DNA from: JAAEPI01 sp964352625
GTDB taxonomy: Bacteria > Bacteroidota > Bacteroidia > Cytophagales > Cyclobacteriaceae
Reading direction: 5' to 3'
Length of the DNA: 64,000 nt
NCBI GenBank assembly: GCA_964352625.1
Contig: CAYGSD010000003.1
Coordinates: 124,001 to 188,000 of the forward strand
The notes below the pieces were generated by a model. It was not told the origin of the DNA. It was given only the letters and a program-made list of their open reading frames with translations, and did not search any database. Each line of letters begins with the position of its first letter. The stretch's first letter is position 1. Below, one piece after another: positions 26,491 through 34,453 of this stretch. The position numbers and the translations under genes were made by a program.

Positions 26491-27012
26491 ATGAAGATTA
26501 CAGGTAAGATCATTTTTTTTCTATTTCTAATCGCTTTTGGATTCAATGCCAATAGTCAGGAAATCCAATGGGTATCGTTTGAAGAAGCGGTGGAATTGTC
26601 AAAGAAAGAGCCAAGGAAATTGCTTATTGACTTATATACAGACTGGTGTGGCTGGTGTAAGAGAATGGATCGGGACACCTATTCACAGCCAGAAATAATC
26701 AAAGCCATCAATGAGAATTTCTACGCCATAAAATTTAATGCAGAGCAACCTGAGCCTGTTGAGTTCGCTGGGCATACATTCAAGTTTGTAGCAAGTGGTA
26801 GGCGTGGAGTTCATGAGTTAGCTGCTGCCTTGACTCAGAACAAGCTCTCTTATCCAACGACCGTGTTCATGGATGAGCAAACCCGAATCATCCAACCAAT
26901 TGCCGGATATATGGGCCCTGATCGTTTCCTTCCAATTCTTACCTATATAGGCGAAGACCATTTTAAGAATGTAAAATGGGAAGAGTATCAAAAATCTATC
27001 GCATCGAAGTAA
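26491..27012 (+). CDS. Secreted thioredoxin-fold protein (thioredoxin_7/DUF255-like)
   Basis: The start is ATG 26491, giving 173 residues; the in-frame TTG upstream lies inside the predicted promoter region. A signal peptide ending NANSQ is followed by a thioredoxin fold with the redox motif CGWC (Cys53, Cys56) in TDWCGWCKRMD and the cis-Pro motif SYPTTVFMD. The extra segment NAEQPEPVEFAGHTFKF between them is typical of the thioredoxin_7-like group. It probably reduces or isomerises disulfides in the periplasm. It is followed at 27069 by the unrelated DUF2807 gene. Confidence 0.87.
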   Translation: MKITGKIIFFLFLIAFGFNANSQEIQWVSFEEAVELSKKEPRKLLIDLYTDWCGWCKRMDRDTYSQPEIIKAINENFYAIKFNAEQPEPVEFAGHTFKFVASGRRGVHELAAALTQNKLSYPTTVFMDEQTRIIQPIAGYMGPDRFLPILTYIGEDHFKNVKWEEYQKSIASK

Positions 27013-27068
27013 TTTTCCGCCCGGATGCAACTCTTCATTTTTTGTAGAGTCAATAAGAAAAAAGAATC

Positions 27069-27803
27069 ATGAAAAGAATTACTCTATTATCGACTTTCAT
27101 CTTCGCAGCGATGATGGGATTCGCCCAAAACGAAGAAACCAGAAGTTTGTCTTCATTCAATTATATCTCAGCTCATGAGGGGATTGATGTTTACTTCAAA
27201 TCAGGTAGCAAAGAAGAAGCACGCATAAGTGCCAGAAACATTGATCTGCGTGATGTTCTTACAGAAGTAGAAGGTGGCAAGTTGAAAATCCATTTGGATG
27301 GAAATAAGCACAACAATGTGGATGTGACCGTTTGGGTGACCTATAAAAAACTTAATGGAGTAAGCGCATCCTCAGCGGCTGATATTAGAGGAGAAAATCG
27401 TGTAATTACTGATGGAGACTTTAGAGTAAGTGCGAGCAGTGCGGGTGATGTGGAAGTGGATGTGAAAGCAAATAATTTGGATATTTCGGCTTCAAGTGCC
27501 GGAGATATCGAAATCAAGGTGGAGGTCAAAGACATTGATGGAGGTGTAAGTAGTGCAGGAGGAATAGAAATAGAAGGAACCGCCAGAAGTGTGGATATCA
27601 CTGCTAGTTCGTCTGGTGACTTTGAGGGATTTGATTTGGTTTGCGAGGAAGCAGATGTAAATGCGAGTAGCGGAGGCTCTATCGAGATCACAGTGAAAGA
27701 GCAATTGGATGCTAGAGCAAGCAGTGGAGGAAGTATCAAATGCAAAGGAAACCCAAGAATGGACGTGAGCACGAGCAGTGGAGGCTCGGTCAAGAAATAT
27801 TAA
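27069..27803 (+). CDS. DUF2807 (head GIN domain) secreted beta-solenoid protein
   Basis: This 244-residue protein begins with a signal peptide ending GFAQ. The rest is a right-handed beta-solenoid of DUF2807 type: an N-terminal SSFNYISAHEGIDVYF strand set, then at least eight ~18-residue coils marked by SASSAxD or SSGGSI (for example SASSAADI, SASSAGDV, ASSGGSIE). The repeats change from SSAGD to SSGGS along the chain, as expected of internal duplication. The family is described as putative adhesin or surface-exposed. It is followed by a strong terminator. Confidence 0.9.
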   Translation: MKRITLLSTFIFAAMMGFAQNEETRSLSSFNYISAHEGIDVYFKSGSKEEARISARNIDLRDVLTEVEGGKLKIHLDGNKHNNVDVTVWVTYKKLNGVSASSAADIRGENRVITDGDFRVSASSAGDVEVDVKANNLDISASSAGDIEIKVEVKDIDGGVSSAGGIEIEGTARSVDITASSSGDFEGFDLVCEEADVNASSGGSIEITVKEQLDARASSGGSIKCKGNPRMDVSTSSGGSVKKY

Positions 27804-27823
27804 AAATATCCATCTTTGAAAGG

Positions 27824-27854
27824 AAGCCTGGCTAATTTTGGTCAGGCTTTTTTT
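27824..27854 (+). terminator. Intrinsic terminator abutting the next start codon
   Basis: AAGCCTG/CAGGCTT stem (27824-27830 with 27843-27849) followed by seven T (27848-27854). The ATG of the TPR lipoprotein follows after only two bases. A CATCTTTG -7-like word lies just upstream (27811-27818). The structure may end the DUF2807 transcript or lie in the leader of the TPR gene. Confidence 0.8.
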
Positions 27855-27856
27855 AT

Positions 27857-28870
27857 ATGCGATATACACTCATTTTACTGGTTGTTTTTTTGATGTCATG
27901 CTCATCCGAAGTTAGGAAGCGGGATGAGTTTTTTGTGGAAGGGAATGAATCTCTTGGAAACGGACGATTCAAGGAAGCCATCGAATATTACGACAATGCC
28001 TTGAAGGCCGATCCGTCCTATGCTCCAGCTTTGAACAATCGAGGAGTGGCGAAGATTGAAAAAGGTGATCCATATGCCGCGATTCTGGATTACAATTCGG
28101 CATTGACTCTTGAACCAAATTACGAAGATTGCCTTCTAAACAGAGCCTATGCTTACGAATTCATAGGACAATACAGCAATGCAATCAGGGACATAGATGC
28201 GCTGCTGTCATCGTCACCAGACTCAGCATACTATCACTTTTATAAAGGGCTTGTTTTGACTAAGCAGCGTGATTATCAAGGGTCACTTCGGAGCTTCAGG
28301 ACATCCATTGACCTTGGAAACGAAGACCAAGAGACGCTGGTAAATATAGGCACGGTTTATTATTTCCTTGGACAAAATGATTCAGCGAAATACTTCCTTA
28401 ATAAAGTCTTAAATGAAAACCCGAAGCAGCCGAATGCATTGAACACATTGAGTCAAATGTTGCTTGCGGAAGCAGACTTGAATGGAGCCTTGTATTCAAT
28501 AGAGCGGGCGCTGGAGGTAGTTCCCAGGGAACCCTACTTTCTTAACAATAGGGGATTGGTCTATCTGGAAATGGATTCACTGGAATTGGGATTGAAGGAT
28601 ATAAATAGGAGTATTCTTTTAAACACCGATAATGGCTGGGCTTATCGAAATAAAGGGATTTACTACCTAAGAAGTGGAGACTATCTACGAGCAATAGAGC
28701 TTTTTGAAAGGGCTGAAAAGTCAAATGAATTCATAGATGAGTTGTTTTATTATAAAGGCCTGACTTACATAAAGTTAAATGAGTTAGAAAAAGCGTGTGA
28801 GGCTTGGAAAATGGGAGCTGAAGTCAAGGAAAAACGAAGCGTGGAGCAGCTAACTATCTATTGTAACTAG
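27857..28870 (+). CDS. TPR-repeat lipoprotein
   Basis: This 337-residue protein has a signal peptide with lipobox FLMSC. About eight tetratricopeptide repeats cover nearly all the mature chain: ESLGNGRFKEAIEYYDNAL, ALNNRGVAKIEKGD, DCLLNRAYAYEFIGQY, TLVNIGTVYYFLGQND, ALNTLSQMLLAE, YFLNNRGLVYLEMD and WAYRNKGIYYLRSGDY. It is probably a protein-interaction scaffold on the inner face of the outer membrane. The start sits directly after a terminator T-run, so the transcript is either almost leaderless or depends on read-through. The 3' end overlaps the convergent CDF gene by four bases. Confidence 0.88.
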   Translation: MRYTLILLVVFLMSCSSEVRKRDEFFVEGNESLGNGRFKEAIEYYDNALKADPSYAPALNNRGVAKIEKGDPYAAILDYNSALTLEPNYEDCLLNRAYAYEFIGQYSNAIRDIDALLSSSPDSAYYHFYKGLVLTKQRDYQGSLRSFRTSIDLGNEDQETLVNIGTVYYFLGQNDSAKYFLNKVLNENPKQPNALNTLSQMLLAEADLNGALYSIERALEVVPREPYFLNNRGLVYLEMDSLELGLKDINRSILLNTDNGWAYRNKGIYYLRSGDYLRAIELFERAEKSNEFIDELFYYKGLTYIKLNELEKACEAWKMGAEVKEKRSVEQLTIYCN

Positions 28871-29727
28871 CACTTGTCACAATCTGCGTCTTCCTGCTCA
28901 AATTCGATGGTGGCGTGATCTATGCCCAGAGTTCTTAAGTTGTCTTTTACCTCGTGTTTTATTTTCTCCAAGTCCTCCATTTGAAGGTTTTGTACCACCA
29001 AATGCACGGACAAAACATGATACGATCCATCCATTGTCCACGTATGGCAATCATGGAAATCAATTACTCCTGTTGTGGTACCAATTACCCCATGTATTTT
29101 TTCTATATCAATATCTTGAGGCGTACCCTGCAAGACAATATTGAAACTCTTGCGAAGGTTTTTGAAAACATTGAACAGGATGAACGCTGCAATGCCCATG
29201 GATAATAAAGCATCAATAATTGGGAAGTTCGTAAAATGCATGACGATAGCCCCAATCAATGTTGCCACCCATCCTAGCACATCTTCAAGCAGGTGCAAAT
29301 AGACGGCTTGCTCGTTTAGTGAATGTCCATGACTCAGTTTTAGCGCAGCTATTCCATTCACGACAACTCCAATTACTCCGAGAATGATCATTCCCCCAGT
29401 GTCGGGCTGTACAGGATTTAGAAGCCTAGGAATTGTTTCTACAATGATGAAAATAGACCCAACAAGAAGAACTACGCTGCTGATCAAGGCGCCAAGCACA
29501 GAGAATCGTTTGTAGCCGTAGCTAAACTCCTTGTCACGTTCTTTGGTCGACAATTTGGTAAAGTACCATGAAGCCCCTAGCGTGAGGCTGTCGCCAAGGT
29601 CATGTAGCGCGTCTGAGAGGATGGCAACACTATTCGTAAGAAGTCCACCCACCAGTTCGATCAGAGCAAAGCCAAGGTTTAGAAAGAAGGCTACTCGAAT
29701 ATTCTTGGTCGGGTGGTGGTGTCCCAC
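28867..29727 (-). CDS. Cation diffusion facilitator, Zn-type (CzcD/ZitB-like)
   Basis: The start is GTG at 29725-29727, overlapping the E2 stop by one base (TAGTG). The 286 residues begin with a His-rich GHHHP and form six membrane helices. The transport-site motifs are of the zinc HxxxD type: SDALHDLGD in helix 2 (His42, Asp46) and HLLED in helix 5. The cytoplasmic C-terminal domain (~205-286) has DFHDCHTWTMDG and ends DADCDKC, a possible extra metal-binding tail. It should export Zn2+ (or Cd2+/Co2+) in exchange for protons. Coupling to a 2-oxoacid dehydrogenase gene has no clear functional meaning. Confidence 0.92.
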   Translation of the reverse strand: MGHHHPTKNIRVAFFLNLGFALIELVGGLLTNSVAILSDALHDLGDSLTLGASWYFTKLSTKERDKEFSYGYKRFSVLGALISSVVLLVGSIFIIVETIPRLLNPVQPDTGGMIILGVIGVVVNGIAALKLSHGHSLNEQAVYLHLLEDVLGWVATLIGAIVMHFTNFPIIDALLSMGIAAFILFNVFKNLRKSFNIVLQGTPQDIDIEKIHGVIGTTTGVIDFHDCHTWTMDGSYHVLSVHLVVQNLQMEDLEKIKHEVKDNLRTLGIDHATIEFEQEDADCDKC

Positions 29728-31028
29728 TACACGTGCCTATTGAGGTCAAAACGCTCCAAGTAGTCGGCCACTCGTCTAACGAACATTCCTCCAAGCGCAC
29801 CATCAACCACACGGTGGTCATAGCTATGAGAAAGGAACATTTTGCTTCGGATCCCGATCAAATCTCCTTCAGGCGTTTCTATAACCGATGGTTTCTTTTG
29901 AATCGCCCCAACGGCCATAATGGCCACCTGAGGTTGCATGATAATCGGCGTTCCCATCACATTTCCAAATGATCCCACATTTGAAACGGTGTACGTTCCA
30001 CCTTGAAGTTCATCCGGTTTCAATTTATTCTCACGTGCTCTTTTTGCAAGATCGTTGACCTTTTGGGTCAACCCAATAAGATTCAGTTTATCGGCATTGT
30101 GGATCACGGGCACAATTAAGTTGCCCGAAGGGAGTGCTACGGCTACTCCAATATTTACTTGACCTTTTTTAATGATTCTATCACCGTCCACCTGCACATT
30201 GATCATCGGGTAGTCTCTAATGGCTTGCACGATAGCCTCTATGATCATTGGAGTGAAGGTAAGGGCTTGGCCTTCACGCTCTTTGAATTCATTTTTCACT
30301 TTGTTGCGCCACTTCACCATAGCGGTGACATCTGCTTCTACGAAGGAGGTAACGTGAGGAGATATCTGCTTAGACTGCACCATTCTATCCGCAATCATCT
30401 TTCTCATACGATCCATTTCGATGATTTCGTCTTCTCCAGACACACTAATCGGTATAGGCTGTATTTGAGGAGTGGAAGGCCTTGAAATAGCAACACCGCC
30501 AGACTTTCGTTGCTCCACGAACGCCAGAATGTCTTTCTTGGTAACTCTACCTTCCTGTCCGCTACCGGAGACAGACTCAAGTTCCTGAGCCGAGATATTT
30601 TCTTTTTTGGCTATACTTCTGACCAGGGGAGAATAGAATCTGCCTGAGTCTGATGTACGTGGTACTGAAGCACCATTTCCATTTGATGAAGCGGTTGCCA
30701 TGGCTGTTTCAAGAATTTCTTCCGCCTGCTTGACTGTTGAGTTTTCCTTTGGTGTTTCCGGAGTTTCATCGGAACTCTTGCCTTCTCCATCAATTTCAAT
30801 TACACAGACAGGCTTACCCACTTGCACCACATCACCTTCCTGAGCCAGAATTTCCTTGATTACGCCTGCATGTGTTGAGGGTATTTCCGTATCCACCTTG
30901 TCTGTTGCAACCTCTAGCAATGACTCATCTTCTTCCACGGTATCGCCGACATTCTTCAGCCAGGATAGCACCGTTCCTTCCATTACGCTTTCGCCCATTT
31001 TGGGCATCATCATCTCAACTACAGCCAT
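29727..31028 (-). CDS. 2-oxoacid dehydrogenase E2 (dihydrolipoamide acyltransferase)
   Basis: The start is ATG 31028 (MAVVEMMMPKMGES), giving 433 residues. In order: one lipoyl domain (1-75) with lipoylated Lys44 in ATDKVDTE; an acidic Glu/Pro/Thr linker; a peripheral subunit-binding domain (~128-168, YSPLVRSIAKKENI, GRVTKKDIL); and the acyltransferase core (~200-433) with HSYDHRVVDG, catalytic His405 and Asp409. A single lipoyl domain and the sequence style suit a branched-chain or 2-oxoglutarate-type complex. No E1 or E3 gene is adjacent, so substrate is not assigned. A perfect -7 box lies 26 bases upstream. Confidence 0.93.
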   Translation of the reverse strand: MAVVEMMMPKMGESVMEGTVLSWLKNVGDTVEEDESLLEVATDKVDTEIPSTHAGVIKEILAQEGDVVQVGKPVCVIEIDGEGKSSDETPETPKENSTVKQAEEILETAMATASSNGNGASVPRTSDSGRFYSPLVRSIAKKENISAQELESVSGSGQEGRVTKKDILAFVEQRKSGGVAISRPSTPQIQPIPISVSGEDEIIEMDRMRKMIADRMVQSKQISPHVTSFVEADVTAMVKWRNKVKNEFKEREGQALTFTPMIIEAIVQAIRDYPMINVQVDGDRIIKKGQVNIGVAVALPSGNLIVPVIHNADKLNLIGLTQKVNDLAKRARENKLKPDELQGGTYTVSNVGSFGNVMGTPIIMQPQVAIMAVGAIQKKPSVIETPEGDLIGIRSKMFLSHSYDHRVVDGALGGMFVRRVADYLERFDLNRHV

Positions 31029-31053
31029 TTTTTCAGGGGTTAATTGTTGTTGA

Positions 31054-31061
31054 CAAAGATA
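31054..31061 (-). promoter_or_regulatory. Candidate -7 box for the E2 gene
   Basis: On the minus strand this reads TATCTTTG, a perfect TAnnTTTG box, 26 bases before the E2 start. The -33 element is not clear. Confidence 0.4.
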
Positions 31062-31190
31062 ACAAGAGGTTTGAATAAAGAGGACACTTGATGCGATGCG
31101 CACCAAAGGCCAAATATTGATTGGATAACGTTGGAAGAAGGTTGATGAAAATATTGAATCCTCGAAGAGAAAGGAAATTTGGTATTCTGC

Positions 31191-31571
31191 CTAATTGATG
31201 TTTTTGTAAATACTATCGAATGCAGCAAGCAACTTTTTATCCAAAGTCCAAAGCGCCAAATCATTGTCCACGGCTGCCGCAAGAATATAACAGTCGATCA
31301 AACCAACGCCTTTAGAATGGAGTTTGTGTTCATTCAAAATGAGCCCGGCTTGAATAAATAAATCTGACTCCTTAACCTTAGGTAAGTTGGACCATAACCC
31401 AGTTAGTGGCCTTTTTTCTCTTTGGTTTCTAGCTCCGGAGTGAAGCTCTCCAAACACCGCACTTAGAGAAAAAACATGCCCTTTTCTTAAATAGGTTTTA
31501 AGAATAGAGGAAAGGTCTGGATCATCTGCTCTCAAAAATGAAATCCACACAGATGTATCAACTAAGATCAT
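31191..31571 (-). CDS. vapC: PIN-domain ribonuclease toxin VapC
   Basis: This 126-residue PIN domain has the acidic residues of the family in order: VDTSVWISF (first Asp), GELHSGAR (Glu), LIDCYILAAA (third Asp) and LWTLDKKL (last Asp). VapC toxins cut RNA, commonly tRNA, when released from their antitoxin. It follows and overlaps the antitoxin gene by four bases (ATGA), the usual arrangement. The product is full length with no frameshift, so the pair is probably functional. Confidence 0.92.
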   Translation of the reverse strand: MILVDTSVWISFLRADDPDLSSILKTYLRKGHVFSLSAVFGELHSGARNQREKRPLTGLWSNLPKVKESDLFIQAGLILNEHKLHSKGVGLIDCYILAAAVDNDLALWTLDKKLLAAFDSIYKNIN

Positions 31572-31783
31572 CTATTTCTATTGATTTGACGAAGACCATA
31601 AGGAGTGAAGCCATCTTGAAAAATCATAGGCTCGTTTTCAATTTCAGAAATGATATCGTTTAATTGATTTCTTCTAACGTAATCATTTAAGGCAATCACC
31701 AAACTTTCTGTGATGTTTTTGCCGCCGGATATTTCCTTTACCTGATCGATTAACTTATCATCTATTAAGGCTGTAATTTTCAT
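31568..31783 (-). CDS. vapB: Ribbon-helix-helix antitoxin VapB
   Basis: This 71-residue protein has an N-terminal MKITALIDDKLIDQVKE ribbon and a helix pair (NITESLVIALNDYVRR) as in VapB-type ribbon-helix-helix antitoxins that neutralise PIN toxins and repress their own promoter. The C-terminal part (ENEPMIFQDGFTPYGLRQ) would fill the VapC active-site groove. Palindromes just upstream (31786-31830) look like its operators. It precedes vapC with a four-base overlap. Confidence 0.9.
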   Translation of the reverse strand: MKITALIDDKLIDQVKEISGGKNITESLVIALNDYVRRNQLNDIISEIENEPMIFQDGFTPYGLRQINRNR

Positions 31784-31785
31784 TA

Positions 31786-31830
31786 TCGTATTTATTATAC
31801 GACAATTAATCGTATAATTAAAATTACGAT
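31786..31830 (-). promoter_or_regulatory. vapBC operator: tandem TCGTA/TACGA dyads
   Basis: There are two inverted repeats. TCGTAT/ATACGA around 5 bp lies at 31786-31802, and ATCGTA/TACGAT around 10 bp at 31809-31830. Two dyads side by side upstream of an RHH antitoxin fit cooperative autorepression. The distal arm overlaps the last codons of cinA (stop at 31824). Confidence 0.6.
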
Positions 31831-33065
31831 ATAAGTCTTCTGACCATGTTTAGGGCAACCATAGCTGATAAATGAACGTTCAATTTTCTGTCTTTGGAGA
31901 ACACAAATTTTTTGGCCTTAGTGCCTGAGTCATCGCTGACAGCTATCCAAACGGTACCTACTGGTTTGTCCTCCGTAGCTCCACCTGGCCCGGCAATTCC
32001 GCTCAAAGAAACCCCGATAGATGTGTTGAACACCTTTCGAATATTTTCTGCCATTTGTATGACAACTTCCTCGCTCACAGCCCCTTTTTTGTGAAGAATG
32101 TCATGATCTACCTGAAGCGCCTTTTCTTTGATTTCATAGGAATATGCAACATATGATCCTTGGAAGTAATCTGAACTTCCGGGGATGGTGGTGAGTAGGT
32201 GAGAAAGGTAGCCGCCGGTACAACTTTCAGCACAGGAGATTGTTTTGCCTTGCTCACGAAGTAACTGTCCAATCCGCTCTTCCAGTTCAATGTTGTGTGT
32301 CGCAAATACATACTTTTCAATCATTGGTAAGAGCTTTTGTACTTCTACTTCTGTCTCTGATTCCAATGTCTTTAGATCGTCACCTGTTGCGGTGAGCCTT
32401 AGCTTTACCTGAGCTAAGGAGGGAAGGTAGGCGAGCTTGATGTGAGCCGGTAGTGCAGCTTCCCATTCCGCGATTCGTTCGGCGAGATGCGATTCTGGAA
32501 TGCCAGCTGTCCTGATTATTTTATGATAGATGACCCCTTTTACGAATCGTTCCTTGATGGCTGGCAGTATTTCGTTTGTCATCATGCCTTTCATCTCATG
32601 CGGAACTCCTGGCATGGAAATAAAGATTTTGTTGTTACGCTCCATCCAAATTCCGGGAGCAGTACCCATTGTATTCGTCACTTTTTTGGAGCCAATTGGC
32701 TGCATGGCCTGGCCGTGGTTCAGTTCAGTGACTTCTCGACCGGAGCGCTTGAACAATTCCGTTATTTCGTCGAGTGCCTCTTGATTGAGCGCCATGCCTA
32801 CTCCGAAGTATTCTGCAAGACAGGGTTTCGTGAGATCGTCATTGGTGGGGCCTAGGCCGCCGGTGATGAAGGTAATGTCCGCTCGATTCTCAGATTCAGC
32901 AAACGCATTGAGGATAGTCTGCTTATCGTCTGGAATGGTGCTTTTTCTCACCACTCTGATGCCAATCTGATCGAGCTCTGAACTGATCCAGTGCGAGTTT
33001 GTGTCTAAAGTTTGTCCATAGAGAATCTCGTCTCCGATCGTCAGAATTTCTGCTTTTATTGACAT
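31824..33065 (-). CDS. cinA: CinA: nucleotide pyrophosphatase / NMN deamidase bifunctional protein
   Basis: This 413-residue protein has two parts. The N-terminal MoCF/COG1058 domain (~1-170) has LTIGDEILYGQTLDTNSHW and TGGLGPTNDDLT, and hydrolyses ADP-ribose-type pyrophosphates. The C-terminal PncC domain (~255-413) has SCAESCTGGYLSHLLTTIPG, SYVAYSYEIKEK and SGIAGPGGATEDKPVGTVW, and deamidates NMN to NaMN for NAD recycling. Length and both signatures match full-length CinA. It is divergent from the DUF4197 gene (45 bases between). Confidence 0.95.
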   Translation of the reverse strand: MSIKAEILTIGDEILYGQTLDTNSHWISSELDQIGIRVVRKSTIPDDKQTILNAFAESENRADITFITGGLGPTNDDLTKPCLAEYFGVGMALNQEALDEITELFKRSGREVTELNHGQAMQPIGSKKVTNTMGTAPGIWMERNNKIFISMPGVPHEMKGMMTNEILPAIKERFVKGVIYHKIIRTAGIPESHLAERIAEWEAALPAHIKLAYLPSLAQVKLRLTATGDDLKTLESETEVEVQKLLPMIEKYVFATHNIELEERIGQLLREQGKTISCAESCTGGYLSHLLTTIPGSSDYFQGSYVAYSYEIKEKALQVDHDILHKKGAVSEEVVIQMAENIRKVFNTSIGVSLSGIAGPGGATEDKPVGTVWIAVSDDSGTKAKKFVFSKDRKLNVHLSAMVALNMVRRLIS

Positions 33066-33110
33066 TTGATGATTATGTTACTGCGCGAATTAAAGTAGTT
33101 TAGCCCAAGA

Positions 33111-33857
33111 ATGAACATTAATCTTATGCGGACCATTTTCCTGATAATGTTTTCTTTGGTGCTTGTGGTTCCAAGTGAAGCGCAGATTTCTAAGAAACTA
33201 AATAAGCTCAAAAAGGAAGCTGAGAAGGCTCTTACTGAGAAGGATCTCACCACTGATGAGGTAGCGGCCGGTTTAAAGGAGGCCTTGATTAAGGGGGTGA
33301 AAAATGGTACAGACCAAGCGTCAGCGCTGGATGGGTTTTACAAGAATCAGGATATTAAGATTCCTTTTCCCAAAAATGCCGAAAAGGTGGCGAAGGCAGT
33401 GAAGAAGATCGGAATGGAAAAGCAGGTAAAGGAGTTTGTGGTCACCTTAAACAGGAGTGCCGAGCAGGCGGCAAAAGAAGCTGCTCCCATTTTTGTAAAT
33501 GCCATCAAAGACATGTCTATTGATGATGCGTGGGACATTCTGAGCGGGGATAATAAGAAGGCCGCAACTGCTTATTTGCAAGAAAAGACCACATCTCAGC
33601 TTGCAGAAAAGATGAGCCCAATTATAGACGAGAAGCTGAAATCAACCAATGCGACGAAGTATTATAAGGACATAATAGAAGCTTACAACAAGCTGCCCTT
33701 GGTGACAAAACAGGATTCGGATTTGACCAGCTATGCTACCAATAAAACCATTCAGGGCTTGTTTTATTTGGTGGGGCAGGAGGAGCTAAAAATTAGAGAA
33801 AACCCAGGAGAGCGAACCTCTGATTTACTCAAAAAGGTATTTAAGCAACAAGACTAA
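33111..33857 (+). CDS. DUF4197 exported helical protein
   Basis: This 248-residue protein starts with a signal peptide ending PSEAQ and is otherwise almost all helical. It shows the DUF4197 pattern AAGLKEALIKGVKNG, DIKIPFPKNAEKVAKAVKKIG, LNRSAEQAAKEAAPIFVNAIKDMSI and a C-terminal LTSYATNKTIQGLFYLVGQEE helix. The family occurs in many Gram-negative envelopes and its function is unknown. The start could also be the ATG five codons in (MRTIFLIMF), which gives a tighter signal peptide. The EF-hand gene follows after two bases, so the two are probably co-transcribed. Confidence 0.9.
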   Translation: MNINLMRTIFLIMFSLVLVVPSEAQISKKLNKLKKEAEKALTEKDLTTDEVAAGLKEALIKGVKNGTDQASALDGFYKNQDIKIPFPKNAEKVAKAVKKIGMEKQVKEFVVTLNRSAEQAAKEAAPIFVNAIKDMSIDDAWDILSGDNKKAATAYLQEKTTSQLAEKMSPIIDEKLKSTNATKYYKDIIEAYNKLPLVTKQDSDLTSYATNKTIQGLFYLVGQEELKIRENPGERTSDLLKKVFKQQD

Positions 33858-33859
33858 CT

Positions 33860-34423
33860 ATGCTTTCGGATTTACAGAAACAAAAAATTTCCCACTATTT
33901 CCATGTGGTGCTTGATCAGGATAGAAATGGTGTACTGGAGGAAAATGACTTTCGCGAAATAGGCGAGTCTCTGTGCATTCTTTGGAGATATAAGCCGACT
34001 ACCAAGGAGTATGAGGCGGTAATGCAGCAGTGCATCGCGAGTTGGAAAATGTTCGAAAGTTATTTTAGCAAGCAGGAAGGGCAGGCGGATTTAGAGCAGT
34101 TCCTGAAATTCATGGATAAAATGCTCTCTCCTGGTGGGGAGGAGTTGTTTCAAAAATTCATTGTTCGAGTAGTGGGAGATGTGTTTGATTCTTTTGATTT
34201 GAACAAGGACGGAGTAATTTCCATCAACGAGTATGTGGACATGTTCATGTGCTACCACATCAAGATCAAGTATTCAGCAAAGGCCTTTTTGAAACTCGAC
34301 AGAAACGGAGACGACCATGTGTCAAAGCAGGAGCTACTGCAGGCTGTTGATGAATTCTTCAAGTCCAACGATGAAAAGGCACCCGGCAACTGGCTGTTTG
34401 GTTTCTGGGGGGATCGAGACTAG
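33860..34423 (+). CDS. EF-hand calcium-binding protein (calerythrin/calexcitin-like)
   Basis: This 187-residue cytoplasmic protein has no signal peptide. Three canonical-like 12-residue loops are visible: DQDRNGVLEEND (19-30), DLNKDGVISINE (~113-124) and DRNGDDHVSKQE (~148-159). A degenerate fourth position lies between the first and second. The first loop ends in Asp rather than Glu, and the third has Asp in place of the central Gly. The four-hand layout resembles bacterial calerythrin and invertebrate calexcitin-type sarcoplasmic proteins. It could buffer or sense Ca2+. It is probably translated from the same mRNA as the DUF4197 gene. Confidence 0.9.
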   Translation: MLSDLQKQKISHYFHVVLDQDRNGVLEENDFREIGESLCILWRYKPTTKEYEAVMQQCIASWKMFESYFSKQEGQADLEQFLKFMDKMLSPGGEELFQKFIVRVVGDVFDSFDLNKDGVISINEYVDMFMCYHIKIKYSAKAFLKLDRNGDDHVSKQELLQAVDEFFKSNDEKAPGNWLFGFWGDRD

Positions 34424-34453
34424 TCGATTTGAAGATGGAATCATGAACATTCG

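Noticed and set aside
27341..27793. 150-codon minus-strand frame opposite the DUF2807 gene
   Set aside because: Its repeats mirror the SASSAGD coils of the real gene on the other strand.
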